NCBI RefSeq assembly: GCF_022627575.1
Contig: NZ_JADEYQ010000011.1
Coordinates: 40,674 to 104,673, forward strand
DNA length: 64,000 nucleotides
Reading direction: 5' to 3'
Origin: Sphingobacterium rhinopitheci
GTDB lineage: Bacteria; Bacteroidota; Bacteroidia; Sphingobacteriales; Sphingobacteriaceae
The stretch's first letter is position 1. The number at the start of each line of letters is the position of its first letter. Below are positions 36,746 through 45,613 of the stretch, piece after piece. The position numbers were made by a program, and so were the translations under genes. Under the pieces are notes generated by a model. That model was not told the origin of the DNA. It did not search any database and saw nothing but the letters and a program-made list of their open reading frames with translations.

Positions 36746-38482
36746 TTAGCTGTTTAATTTGTTTTTCTGTTCTAATATATGTTCTGCAGATCGCATAGAA
36801 AGGGCCAAAATTGTCCATGTTAAGTTTTTATCTCCTTGCTGAACAAATGGTCCTGCATCTACGACATACAAATTTTTACAATCATGTGCTTGGCCCCATT
36901 TATTCAAAACTGATGTTTTGGGATCATTTCCCATACGGGTAGTTCCCCCTTCGTGAATAATTTTCCCTGGTGTTGCTAGGCCATATAGTGTGTCTGCTCC
37001 AGGAATACCCGATGTAATTACAGCGCCCATATTATGCATGATTTCTTGAAAAGTATCAATCATATGTTTGGCTTGATTAATCTCCTCATTAGACCACTTA
37101 TAATTGAATTTTAATATAGGAATACCAAATTTATCTACTTTAGTGGGATCAATTTCACAATAATTCTCTTTGCGTGCAATGGCCGTTCCTCTACCATCCA
37201 TACCTACACTAGCACCATAAAATCTTCTATAATCTTGTTTTAAGGCTGCACCATATCCACCACTTTCTTGTGGCATCCCATCTGTACGAGGTACTTTGTT
37301 ATTATAATTTTGAATACCATGATGTGAACCATAGGACGGCATATGCATACCACCCCAATATTCAATGTGGTAACCACGCGCAAAATCTAATTTTTTATTC
37401 CCTTGTATCCATGGAGAATATACGTGTACTGATCCAACACCATCTTCATTGTAACGCTTTCTATCCAACAACTGTGGTAGAAAACCTCCAAGACCTGCAC
37501 CTGTTGAATCATGCAGATATTTTCCCACCAATCCCGTACTATTTCCTACGCCACCAGGGTGTGCTTTAGATTTAGAATTCAGCATTAAGCGAGCGCTCTC
37601 ACAAGCACTAGCACCTAGGATAATCGTTTTAGCTTTTACAGAATATTCTTTTAGGTCTTTTGTATTCACGTAAGATACCCCTGTTGCTAGGCCTTCGTCG
37701 TTCGTTAATACTTCGCGCACCATAGCATTATCAATAACGGTTAAATTACCGGTTTTCATGGCAGGAATTACTAAACACGAAGAAGAAGAAAAGTCACCAT
37801 ATACTTTACAGGAACGGCCACATTGACCACAGTAGAAACAAGTACCACGATCTTTATTTCCAGGTAGAGCTTCTGTTAAGACAGCACCACGACCTGGGAT
37901 CACTTTTACGCCAGATTTCTCTGCACCGCGCATGATATAATGTTCATTGAGTCGAGGGGCAGGAGGTTTGAGAAATATTCCGTCCGGCTCATTAGGAAGA
38001 TTTTCTACTGTACCATATATACCTACTAATCGATCTACACGGTCATAAAAAGGCTTAACCTCTTCATACGAAAAAGGCCATTCATCTGTTAATCCATCTT
38101 TAGGTTTAAAATCATCAGGCCCCATTCGTAAAGAAATACGTCCCCAATGGTTTGTTCTGCCACCTAGCATACGAGCTCTGAACCAATCAAATTCTGTTCC
38201 GGTCTCTGTTGTATAAGGTTCGCCTTCTAATTGCCAACCTCCAAAAGCAGCATCAAATTCGCCAAATGGTCTTGTTGTACTAGCACCCCTTCGTGGTGAT
38301 TCATAAGGCCATCTTAGTTGTAAAGCATCTTTCGCGGGGTCAAAGAAAGGTCCAGCCTCTAGCATCAACACTTTAAGGCCTGCATTTGCTAATATATAGC
38401 CTGCCATTCCACCTCCAGCTCCAGAACCTACCACTATGGCATCATAGACGGTACTATCCTCAATAATTTGTAAAGAAGTCAT
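36746..38482 (-). CDS. GMC family FAD-dependent oxidoreductase
   Basis: The 578-residue flavoprotein probably oxidises a sugar or alcohol. The FAD motif G-S-G-A-G-G-G-M-A-G is at 19-28 and the C-terminal GMC segment has H-E-G-G-T-T-R-M-G and N-L-Y-V-V-D-A-G-P-F. It has no signal peptide, fitting export on the Tat signal of its neighbour. Near residues 219-229 a C-x-x-C-x-x-C-x-x-x-C arrangement (T-C-F-Y-C-G-Q-C-G-R-S-C) could hold an iron-sulfur cluster, as reported for some FAD glucose dehydrogenases. The substrate is not known; sugar isomerase and Gfo/Idh genes nearby hint at keto-sugar metabolism. Confidence 0.9.
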   Translation of the reverse strand: MTSLQIIEDSTVYDAIVVGSGAGGGMAGYILANAGLKVLMLEAGPFFDPAKDALQLRWPYESPRRGASTTRPFGEFDAAFGGWQLEGEPYTTETGTEFDWFRARMLGGRTNHWGRISLRMGPDDFKPKDGLTDEWPFSYEEVKPFYDRVDRLVGIYGTVENLPNEPDGIFLKPPAPRLNEHYIMRGAEKSGVKVIPGRGAVLTEALPGNKDRGTCFYCGQCGRSCKVYGDFSSSSCLVIPAMKTGNLTVIDNAMVREVLTNDEGLATGVSYVNTKDLKEYSVKAKTIILGASACESARLMLNSKSKAHPGGVGNSTGLVGKYLHDSTGAGLGGFLPQLLDRKRYNEDGVGSVHVYSPWIQGNKKLDFARGYHIEYWGGMHMPSYGSHHGIQNYNNKVPRTDGMPQESGGYGAALKQDYRRFYGASVGMDGRGTAIARKENYCEIDPTKVDKFGIPILKFNYKWSNEEINQAKHMIDTFQEIMHNMGAVITSGIPGADTLYGLATPGKIIHEGGTTRMGNDPKTSVLNKWGQAHDCKNLYVVDAGPFVQQGDKNLTWTILALSMRSAEHILEQKNKLNS

Positions 38483-38559
38483 TATCTGGTTTAATTAATT
38501 GTTTCTTAGATTTGTAAATCTAAATATAGTTAAAAATATTATTCCCCATATATTTATAC

Positions 38560-39780
38560 ATGTTAAAAATCTTGTTTATTGGTTTAGTGTGGCCTGAGCC
38601 AACGTCCTCAGCGGCCGGGTGGCGTATTTTGCAATTGGTAAAACTTTTGTTGCAAGAGTATGAGGTGCATTTTGCATCGGCCGCATCAAAGTCCCCTTAT
38701 TCTTATGATTTGAATGCTTTAGGTGTAATAGAACATGATATTAAGCTCAATGATTCTTCTTTTGATCGATTTATTACATCTTTAGATCCTTATGCCGTTA
38801 TTTTTGATCGTTTTATGGTAGAAGAGCAGTATGGTTGGCGTGTTGTTGAAAATGCACCCAACGCCTTACGCATCTTAGATACCGAAGATTTACATTTTTT
38901 ACGATTAGCAAGGCAAGAAGCATTTAAAAAGAATTTGCCCGTAAATATATATCATGAAACGACCAAGCGTGAGATTGCTTCTATTCTGCGCTCCGATCTG
39001 TCCTTGATTATTTCTAATCATGAGATGAATCTGTTGGCAGAGCAGTTTAAGGTGGATGCGGAGCGTCTTTTTTATTTACCATTTCAGGAAGATAGATTGG
39101 AGTATCCTATTCATAGAAAAGAAGTCGGAGAAAGAGCACATTTTGTGTTTATTGGGAACTTTATTCATGAGCCTAATTGGCGAACTGTGGAGCTCTTAAA
39201 GCGCCATATTTGGCCTAAGCTACGAAAGAGCTTACCGCAGGCAGAACTTCATATATATGGCGCCTATGCTACGGAGAAGGTCAATCAATTGCACAATCCC
39301 AAAGAGCGATTCTTCATAAAAGGAAGGGCTGAAGACGCGAGAGAAACATTAGAGCAATACCGTGTTTTATTAGCACCCATTCCATTTGGTGCTGGCGCTA
39401 AAGGAAAATTTGTCGATGCGATGTATGCCGGTACGCCATCTGTCACCACTTCCATAGGAGCCGAAAATATGATGCTCGATGATAGCTGGGGTGGGATTAT
39501 TGCTGATGAAGATTCGATATTCATTAATGCAGCAATAGAATTGTATTTGAATGATGAAAAATGGAATACGCTACAACAACTAGGCTTCAGTATATATAAT
39601 TCAACTATAGCAAATACGGCGCATTCGGCAGTTTTATTAAATTGGTTACGTAAAAGTAAAGAACAAATAGAGACGCTTCGAAGACAAAACTTTATCGGTC
39701 AGATTTTGCAACAACAGCAGGTAAATGCGACAAAATATATGTCCTTATGGATTGAGCAAAAGAATAATAAAGGGAATTAA
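38560..39780 (+). CDS. Glycosyltransferase (GT-B fold, GT4-like)
   Basis: A 406-residue GT-B type glycosyltransferase. The N-terminal domain has the G-W-R-I-L-Q-L acceptor-side loop and D-T-E-D-L-H-F, and the C-terminal domain F-I-G-N-F-I-H-E-P-N-W-R-T-V and I-Y-G-A-Y. The donor-binding region F-G-A-G-A-K-G-K-F-V-D-A-M-Y-A-G-T-P-S-V-T-T near 285-306 is typical of GT4-like enzymes. No polysaccharide cluster surrounds it, so the acceptor is unknown. It is divergent from the GMC gene. Confidence 0.8.
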   Translation: MLKILFIGLVWPEPTSSAAGWRILQLVKLLLQEYEVHFASAASKSPYSYDLNALGVIEHDIKLNDSSFDRFITSLDPYAVIFDRFMVEEQYGWRVVENAPNALRILDTEDLHFLRLARQEAFKKNLPVNIYHETTKREIASILRSDLSLIISNHEMNLLAEQFKVDAERLFYLPFQEDRLEYPIHRKEVGERAHFVFIGNFIHEPNWRTVELLKRHIWPKLRKSLPQAELHIYGAYATEKVNQLHNPKERFFIKGRAEDARETLEQYRVLLAPIPFGAGAKGKFVDAMYAGTPSVTTSIGAENMMLDDSWGGIIADEDSIFINAAIELYLNDEKWNTLQQLGFSIYNSTIANTAHSAVLLNWLRKSKEQIETLRRQNFIGQILQQQQVNATKYMSLWIEQKNNKGN

Positions 39781-39837
39781 TTTTTTGATTGAATTAGATA
39801 GAATAATCTTATATCTTTATGAAAAGCTTAGATTATA

Positions 39838-40890
39838 ATGAAAACAATCAAAGGACCTGGAATTTTTTTAGCACAATTTATAGCAGAGGAGGAGCCATTC
39901 AACTCTATTGAAAATATTGGTAAATGGGCACAATCATTAGGATTTAAAGGGTTACAAATCCCTACTGGCGATCCTAAATATTTTGATTTGCAACAAGCAG
40001 CGGAGAGTAAAACCTATGCTGATGAGTATAAAGGCAAATTACAAGAGATAGGATTAGAGATAACGGAGCTCTCTACACATTTGCAGGGACAATTGGTAGC
40101 ATCACATCCCGTTTATGACAAGATGTTTGATGCTTTTGCACCTGTACAATACCGTAATAATCCTAAAGCACGAACAGAATGGGCTGTACAGCAATTAAAA
40201 TATGCAGCTAAAGCGTCACAAAATTTAGGATTGAAAGCGCATGCTACGTTTAGTGGCTCTTTATTGTGGCAATATTTCCACCCTTGGCCACAACGCCCTG
40301 AAGGATTGGTGGATGAAGCATTTACGGAACTAGCACGTCGTTGGACACCTATTTTGAATGCTTTCGATGAAGCGGGTGTCGATGTCTGTTACGAGATACA
40401 TCCTGGCGAAGACTTATTTGATGGGGTAACTTATGAGATGTTCTTAGAGAAGGTCAATAATCACCCTAGGGCTTGTTTGTTGTACGATCCATCACATTTT
40501 GTACTTCAACAATTGGATTATATACAGTATATAGATTTTTACCATGAGCGTATTAAAGCGTTCCATGTAAAGGATTCTGAATTTAATCCTACAGGAAAGC
40601 AAGGGACATTTGGGGGCTATCAATCGTGGTTGAATCGTGCCGGAAGGTACCGTTCTCCGGGGGATGGTCAAGTAGATTTTAAAAAGATTTTTAGTAAGCT
40701 GACGCAATATGGTTATGATGGTTGGGCAGTGATGGAATGGGAGTGTTGCATCAAAAATCAAATCGATGGTGCTACTGAAGGATCCAAATTTATTCAAGAT
40801 CATATTATCCGCGTCACGGATAAAGCATTTGATGATTTTGCTTCTACCGGGGCAGATGCTGCTTTTAATAGAGAAATATTAGGTTTATAA
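39838..40890 (+). CDS. Sugar phosphate isomerase/epimerase family (xylose isomerase-like TIM barrel)
   Basis: The 350-residue TIM-barrel protein has the metal-ligand set of the family: Glu in C-Y-E-I-H-P-G-E-D near 184, Asp/His in L-L-Y-D-P-S-H near 217-220, His in A-F-H-V-K-D near 243 and Glu in V-M-E-W-E-C-C near 300. It also contains G-D-G-Q-V-D-F. Such proteins are common with Gfo/Idh dehydrogenases in Bacteroidota keto-sugar or inositol pathways, and one lies 1.5 kb downstream. The substrate is unknown. It ends in a shared terminator. Confidence 0.87.
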   Translation: MKTIKGPGIFLAQFIAEEEPFNSIENIGKWAQSLGFKGLQIPTGDPKYFDLQQAAESKTYADEYKGKLQEIGLEITELSTHLQGQLVASHPVYDKMFDAFAPVQYRNNPKARTEWAVQQLKYAAKASQNLGLKAHATFSGSLLWQYFHPWPQRPEGLVDEAFTELARRWTPILNAFDEAGVDVCYEIHPGEDLFDGVTYEMFLEKVNNHPRACLLYDPSHFVLQQLDYIQYIDFYHERIKAFHVKDSEFNPTGKQGTFGGYQSWLNRAGRYRSPGDGQVDFKKIFSKLTQYGYDGWAVMEWECCIKNQIDGATEGSKFIQDHIIRVTDKAFDDFASTGADAAFNREILGL

Positions 40891-40922
40891 TAAATAAGGC
40901 GGCCATTTAGCCGCCTTATTTA
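40891..40922. terminator. Bidirectional terminator between the isomerase gene and def
   Basis: TAAATAAGGCGGC pairs perfectly with GCCGCCTTATTTA around the loop CATTTA. It fills the gap between the two converging genes. Confidence 0.9.
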
Positions 40923-40924
40923 TG

Positions 40925-41512
40925 TTATCTTCCTTTTTTCTCAAAAGGGAATTTCATTTTATAGGCCACACGGACTATTCCTTTGGAAATAGCATCTAAT
41001 TTGCTTTTTAGCATGGTCTTTTTCAAAGGACCTAATTTATCTACAAATAATTTTCCTTCGATATGATCGTATTCGTGCTGAACAATACGAGCAGCTAAAC
41101 CTGTAAGTTCAATCTCCTGCTCTTCAAAGTTTTCATCCAAATAGTTGATCAACACATTAGCATGTCTTAATACATCTTCAGTGATATCTGGGATAGAAAG
41201 ACATCCTTCATTGAATGCCCATTTATCACCATATTCTTTGACGATAATAGGGTTTATAAATACCTTTTTAAAGTCTTTAACGGTTGGGTCACCAGGGCTA
41301 TCTTCTTCATCCTCGCCAAACGGAGAGCCGTCAACAACAAATAAACGAATAGGTAAGCCTACTTGAGGAGCTGCCAACCCTACACCACGCGCATTGTACA
41401 TGGTTTCGAACATGTCGTCGATTAACTGTTTCAAGTTTGGGTAATCTTCGTCTATTTCTTCGGCTTTTTTCCTCAATACAGGATCGCCATATGCTACTAT
41501 AGGTAATTTCAT
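40925..41512 (-). CDS. def: Peptide deformylase
   Basis: The 195-residue metalloenzyme removes the formyl group from new proteins. All three motifs are present: G-V-G-L-A-A-P-Q-V-G, E-G-C-L-S-I-P with the metal-binding Cys, and Q-H-E-Y-D-H with the two His and the catalytic Glu. The frame is open 42 codons further upstream, but I choose the ATG at 41512 (M-K-L-P-I-V-A-Y-G-D-P-V-L-R), the normal N-terminus. A well-formed promoter lies just upstream of it, inside the would-be extension. Confidence 0.95.
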   Translation of the reverse strand: MKLPIVAYGDPVLRKKAEEIDEDYPNLKQLIDDMFETMYNARGVGLAAPQVGLPIRLFVVDGSPFGEDEEDSPGDPTVKDFKKVFINPIIVKEYGDKWAFNEGCLSIPDITEDVLRHANVLINYLDENFEEQEIELTGLAARIVQHEYDHIEGKLFVDKLGPLKKTMLKSKLDAISKGIVRVAYKMKFPFEKKGR

Positions 41513-41529
41513 TTCTTGTAATTCTCCGA

Positions 41530-41560
41530 CAAAGTTACCAATATAATTTGCGACAAGCAA
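41530..41560 (-). promoter_or_regulatory. Bacteroidota-type promoter for def
   Basis: On the minus strand TTG (41558-41560) is followed after 20 bases by TAACTTTG (41530-41537). This matches the -33/-7 consensus TTG-N17-23-TAnnTTTG. The -7 box is 17 bases before the chosen def start and argues against a longer N-terminus. Confidence 0.6.
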
Positions 41561-41589
41561 CTCCTGTATTAATTCGTAGATTTGTATAG

Positions 41590-42333
41590 ATGGATACGTA
41601 TTTAGGGAGTATAAAGAGTTTTGTGGCCGAATTGGCAAAATCTATTGAGATCGTAGAAGCTGTTCAAATGGATAATGTGCATTTGCTGATTACGCACAAA
41701 TATTTTATTTATATCTATTTGCCAGGGTCTGTACGACAAGAAAATAGCGAATATCTAGCTTCTATTCATATTGACATCGATCAAGTAAGTAATGATAGCT
41801 CAAAAATAATAAAGCGTATCCGTGGGCTTCATGGTTTGGGAGAGCGTGTGTATGCACGTCAAACAGTGGTTGCACGCGTGGACAAAAGGAACGCTTTACA
41901 TTTTTTAGAAGAGCATCATTTGAATATGGCTTTTCCAGGCAAATATCGGTATGGTTTATATTTAAAAGGGGAGTTGGTATCTGTTGCGGTTTTTAGTGGA
42001 GGTCGCCATATGCGTGATTTAGGTGACGCATACCGTTCTTTTGAGTTGATACGTTTTTGTCATAAAGGTGATTTATTGGTGGTCGGAGGATTGTCTAAAT
42101 TGATTAAAGCTTTTGTGAAAGACTTTAATCCTCAGGATATAATGACCTATGCAGATCTGGATTGGACACAAGAATCATCCCTTGCGGCTATTGGATTTGT
42201 AGCAATAGATAAGACCATTCCGCAGCAATTTTATGTGGTCAATGGGATACGTAAATCTAATTTATTAGAAACAGATCAGAACTATTATACCATAGAAAAT
42301 AGAGGGAGTTTGAAATTAAAACTCATTCTTTAA
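41590..42333 (+). CDS. Uncharacterised protein, possible GNAT-like fold
   Basis: I do not recognise a named family for this 247-residue soluble protein. The C-terminal half (about 115-225) has features that recall an acyltransferase-like fold seen in some phage-associated proteins: V-A-V-F-S-G-G-R, F-E-L-I-R-F-C, V-V-G-G-L-S-K-L-I-K-A-F, then M-T-Y-A-D-L-D-W and A-A-I-G-F. The N-terminal part is mixed alpha/beta with no motif. There is no signal peptide or membrane segment. It is divergent from def, with a TAGATTTG box (41577-41584) only 5 bases before the ATG. The GNAT suggestion is weak. Confidence 0.65.
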   Translation: MDTYLGSIKSFVAELAKSIEIVEAVQMDNVHLLITHKYFIYIYLPGSVRQENSEYLASIHIDIDQVSNDSSKIIKRIRGLHGLGERVYARQTVVARVDKRNALHFLEEHHLNMAFPGKYRYGLYLKGELVSVAVFSGGRHMRDLGDAYRSFELIRFCHKGDLLVVGGLSKLIKAFVKDFNPQDIMTYADLDWTQESSLAAIGFVAIDKTIPQQFYVVNGIRKSNLLETDQNYYTIENRGSLKLKLIL

Positions 42334-42387
42334 ATTGAATTTATTATTTTTAGTAATTAAATCAATATTAAACACAGTTCTTACATT

Positions 42388-43560
42388 ATGAAAAGAAAAC
42401 TTCGAATGGGAATGGTAGGTGGTGGAAACGATGCTTTCATTGGAGCAGTTCACCGCATAGCAGCCTTTATGGATGGTAAAATAGAGTTAGTATGTGGTGC
42501 TTTTAGTATCAATCCTGAAATATCAAAAGAGTCTGGTCAGCAGTTATTTGTAGCAGAAGATAGAGTATATGTTGATTATCAGACAATGATTGAAAAGGAA
42601 TCTCTATTACCTGAAGGGGAGAGAATGGATTTTTTAACAATTGTAACACCCAATTTCTTGCATTTTGCGCCAGCCAAAATGGCGTTGGAAGCAGGATTCG
42701 ATGTCGTTGTAGAAAAACCAATGACTGTCTCTCTTGAAGAAGCGCTAGAGCTACAAGCGATTGTTGAGCGCACAGGAAGAACCCTTTGTTTGACACATAC
42801 TTATTCTGGTTACCCTATGGTAAAACAGGCTAAAGCGATGATTAAAGAAGGTCATTTTGGAAAAATACGTAAGATTATTGTTGAATATCCACAAGGCTGG
42901 TTGAGCCGCTTGTCGGAGCGCGAAGGTAATGCTGGTGCTGCTTGGCGTGCTGACCCTAAGCGATCGGGCAAATCTTTAGTAATGGGCGATATCGGTACAC
43001 ACGTAGCACATTTAGCCGAATATATCTCTGGATTACGGATCACAGAATTATGTGCTGACTTGACAACATTTGTGGAAGGACGTGTGTTAGATGACGATGG
43101 TGCTGTATTATTACGCTTTGAAGAAGGTGCTAAAGGAGTTTTAATGGCTTCACAAGTAGCTGCCGGCGAAGAAAATGCCGTTAGAGTTCGTATTTATGGC
43201 GAAAAAGGAGGCTTAGAATGGGCTAACGAAGATCCTAACAATTTGGTTATTAAAATGTTGGATCAGCCACGTCAGATTTACCGTACAGGTAATGCATATG
43301 CAGCGCCATTTACGTTAAGTTCTTTTGCTACGCACAATACACGTATTCCGGCAGGACATCCTGAAGGTCTATTGGAATCATTCGCTAATATCTACCGCAA
43401 TTTTGCGTTGACTGTTTCAGCTAAAAATGAAGGTCGTACACCAAAACCAGAGGAGTTAGATTTCCCTTCAGTATATGATGGCGTTCGTGGTATGGCATTT
43501 ATTGATACTGTCGTAAAGAGTAATGAAAGCAACGAGAAATGGACTAAATTTGTTGTGTAA
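42388..43560 (+). CDS. Gfo/Idh/MocA family oxidoreductase
   Basis: The 390-residue NAD(P)-dependent dehydrogenase has an N-terminal Rossmann fold (G-M-V-G-G-G-N-D-A-F-I-G near 8-19). The conserved V-V-E-K-P-M-T near 109-115 supplies the catalytic Lys-Pro. The C-terminal substrate domain includes G-D-I-G-T-H near 198-203, which supplies the catalytic Asp and His of many members. The substrate is probably a sugar, inositol or their keto forms. A -7-like box TATTTTTAG lies 35 bases upstream and a terminator follows. Confidence 0.92.
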   Translation: MKRKLRMGMVGGGNDAFIGAVHRIAAFMDGKIELVCGAFSINPEISKESGQQLFVAEDRVYVDYQTMIEKESLLPEGERMDFLTIVTPNFLHFAPAKMALEAGFDVVVEKPMTVSLEEALELQAIVERTGRTLCLTHTYSGYPMVKQAKAMIKEGHFGKIRKIIVEYPQGWLSRLSEREGNAGAAWRADPKRSGKSLVMGDIGTHVAHLAEYISGLRITELCADLTTFVEGRVLDDDGAVLLRFEEGAKGVLMASQVAAGEENAVRVRIYGEKGGLEWANEDPNNLVIKMLDQPRQIYRTGNAYAAPFTLSSFATHNTRIPAGHPEGLLESFANIYRNFALTVSAKNEGRTPKPEELDFPSVYDGVRGMAFIDTVVKSNESNEKWTKFVV

Positions 43561-43574
43561 TAAATAATGTATTT

Positions 43575-43614
43575 AAAGTCAATAGTTCCATCAGCGCATG
43601 GAGCTATTGACTTT
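43575..43614 (+). terminator. Terminator after the Gfo/Idh/MocA gene
   Basis: Seventeen-base arms (43575-43591, 43598-43614; AAAGTCAATAGTTCCAT with one wobble) enclose the loop CAGCGC. The downstream T run is short, being mostly part of the stem. Nothing else is seen in the gap up to 43820. Confidence 0.65.
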
Positions 43615-43822
43615 ATCATTCTTAAGAGAATAGGAGACTACATTTCTATAAAACATTTTTATGCTAACTATTACTTTATCAGATTAATAGCATTTATAAG
43701 TGTTTGTTGAATGATATTATTCTTTCATCTAAGATGTTGTAAATCTAATAGTTAGTATGTCTAATTCCTTCGGACAGCTATATTTGACACTTCGTTTGCG
43801 TTTATATATGTGAAATAATTGT

Positions 43823-43831
43823 TATTTTTAG
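43823..43831 (+). promoter_or_regulatory. -7-like box of the ECF sigma gene
   Basis: TATTTTTAG resembles the TAnnTTTG box and lies 12 bases before the ATG at 43843. An alternative TTG start at 43819 would fall on this box, which favours the ATG. Confidence 0.4.
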
Positions 43832-43842
43832 AGAAGATAGCT

Positions 43843-44406
43843 ATGAATAATAATGAGTTTCCGGATTTTCGTAGAATTTTAGAGCGCATTGCTAATGGCG
43901 ATGAACGAGCTTTTGCTATCCTTTATGATTTTTTTGCCGAAGATTTAATAAGACATATTCTATCTAAAGTGGCCAATAAACAGGTCGCAGAGGATATATT
44001 ACATGATTTGTTTCTTACCCTGTGGCGCAATCGATTACGCTTGACAGATATTGAGTCCTTGCCAGCTTATCTATATTCTTCTTGTCGTTATCTTATTTTA
44101 GCCTATTACCGTAAACAGCTCAAAGAGGGCAATTCCATTGATCTACATGAATTGGATATATTGGATGATAGTGTATCGTTGGAAGATCGTATACATTATC
44201 GTTATGTAATTGATATTGTATCCAATGAAATTGAAAATTTGCCCGTTAAGTGCAGAGAGATTTTTAAACTGAGCCGTTCAGAATACCTCAGCAATCGTGA
44301 AATAGCAGAGCGTATGAACATTTCTGTTTCTACTGTAGAGAAGCATATCAATAAGGCTATCAGTAGGTTGCGTAATGCAACGAAAAGAAATTTATTTTTT
44401 TTCTAA
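43843..44406 (+). CDS. ECF RNA polymerase sigma factor (FecI-like)
   Basis: A 187-residue extracytoplasmic-function sigma factor of the Bacteroidota Sus-associated type. Region 2 shows A-F-A-I-L-Y-D-F-F-A-E-D-L and A-E-D-I-L-H-D-L-F-L-T-L-W. Region 4 shows L-P-V-K-C-R-E-I-F-K-L-S-R, then a helix-turn-helix N-R-E-I-A-E-R-M-N-I-S-V-S-T-V-E-K-H-I. It is followed by a FecR-type anti-sigma gene and a SusC/D pair, so it should switch that locus on in response to substrate at the receptor. Confidence 0.92.
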   Translation: MNNNEFPDFRRILERIANGDERAFAILYDFFAEDLIRHILSKVANKQVAEDILHDLFLTLWRNRLRLTDIESLPAYLYSSCRYLILAYYRKQLKEGNSIDLHELDILDDSVSLEDRIHYRYVIDIVSNEIENLPVKCREIFKLSRSEYLSNREIAERMNISVSTVEKHINKAISRLRNATKRNLFFF

Positions 44407-44470
44407 ATATAAGTAGAAGGTCCTCTTCATTTTATACACTTAATAGAAAAGCACTTAGCTTTTACTATTT

Positions 44471-45592
44471 ATGAAAGGTATAAAAAATTTATATCAGCAT
44501 CTAACTAATTTTTTGAATGGAAAGAAGGAAGACAGGCGTGATGCTTTATTGTGGTATGATCAACTATCAGATGAAAATGTTGCTGATAGAGAAGCAATTC
44601 ATGCTATCCAAGCTCGTACAAGAGATCGTATACTAAATTCTATTCAGCAGGAACGTAAGCAACCTATATTTCGTAATATTTACCGTTATGCTGCTGGCGC
44701 AGCAGCAATACTCGTATGTGGTTATTTTGTGTGGCATTATTATGATAAGACAGAGGTGATCCCTATGGCTCAACTAGCTCAGGTGGAGCCTGCTCAAGAC
44801 CGTGCCATTATCGTGTTGGAAGATGGCAAAGAGCTTGATCTAAGCCAATTGGCTATAAATCAAAAATTGGTAGTCGGCAATACTGTTATTATAAAGGATG
44901 CCCAAGGTAAAGTTAGTTACCTAAGTACTATAGAAAAGGGAAAATCATCGCAGCCAAATATATTGCGTATTCCTAGAGCAGCGACCTACCAATTGACGCT
45001 AATAGATGGCACAAGAGTTACCTTAAATTCAGATTCTAAACTGACCTATCCATCTTCTTTTGGTGATGGTGATCGTATTGTTGAATTGGAAGGGGAGGCA
45101 TATTTTGAAGTGGCACATACGCATCATAATCACAAGTTTGTCGTTAAGTCCAAAAATCAACTCATCACGGTATTGGGGACCAAGTTTAATGTAAATGCAT
45201 ACCCTGAGTATTCCGATATAAAGACAACCTTGGTACAAGGCGCTGTCCATGTACGTGCTGCAGGAAAAAGTATTGTGTTAGCCCCAAATCAGCAAGCAAT
45301 TTTTAATGGTAATACCTTAGCTGTAGATGAAGTCGATAGTGATGATATATTGAGCTGGACAAAAGGCCAATTTTGCTTCGATGGTTCCAATACAAGTGCT
45401 GTATTGCAGGAGATAGCACGCTGGTATGATGTTGATGTGGAGTACGTAGAACAGCATAAAATAGAAAAATATATAGGTAAAATACCTAGAAACCTACCTT
45501 TAGATCGATTGATCGACTTATTAAATTATGCCGAACTGCGAACTAAAGCTGTCAGCGGAAATAACAAACGTATTAAACTAATAATTCAATAA
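44471..45592 (+). CDS. FecR family anti-sigma factor
   Basis: The 373-residue single-pass membrane protein has a cytoplasmic N-terminal part of about 70 residues and a hydrophobic helix (Y-A-A-G-A-A-A-I-L-V-C-G-Y-F-V-W) near 74-90. The periplasmic FecR domain contains L-N-S-D-S-K-L-T-Y-P, V-E-L-E-G-E-A-Y-F-E-V-A and V-L-G-T-K-F-N-V-N-A-Y. A C-terminal DUF4974-like domain (F-D-G-S-N-T-S-A-V-L-Q-E-I-A-R-W-Y-D-V-D-V) would contact the STN domain of the receptor. It should hold the preceding sigma factor at the membrane until the receptor signals. Confidence 0.93.
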   Translation: MKGIKNLYQHLTNFLNGKKEDRRDALLWYDQLSDENVADREAIHAIQARTRDRILNSIQQERKQPIFRNIYRYAAGAAAILVCGYFVWHYYDKTEVIPMAQLAQVEPAQDRAIIVLEDGKELDLSQLAINQKLVVGNTVIIKDAQGKVSYLSTIEKGKSSQPNILRIPRAATYQLTLIDGTRVTLNSDSKLTYPSSFGDGDRIVELEGEAYFEVAHTHHNHKFVVKSKNQLITVLGTKFNVNAYPEYSDIKTTLVQGAVHVRAAGKSIVLAPNQQAIFNGNTLAVDEVDSDDILSWTKGQFCFDGSNTSAVLQEIARWYDVDVEYVEQHKIEKYIGKIPRNLPLDRLIDLLNYAELRTKAVSGNNKRIKLIIQ

Positions 45593-45613
45593 ACTAAACC
45601 TAAAAACTAAACC

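Noticed and set aside
41513..41638. N-terminal extension of peptide deformylase
   Set aside because: The extra 42 codons cover a well-formed promoter, and deformylases normally begin at M-x-L-P-I-V.
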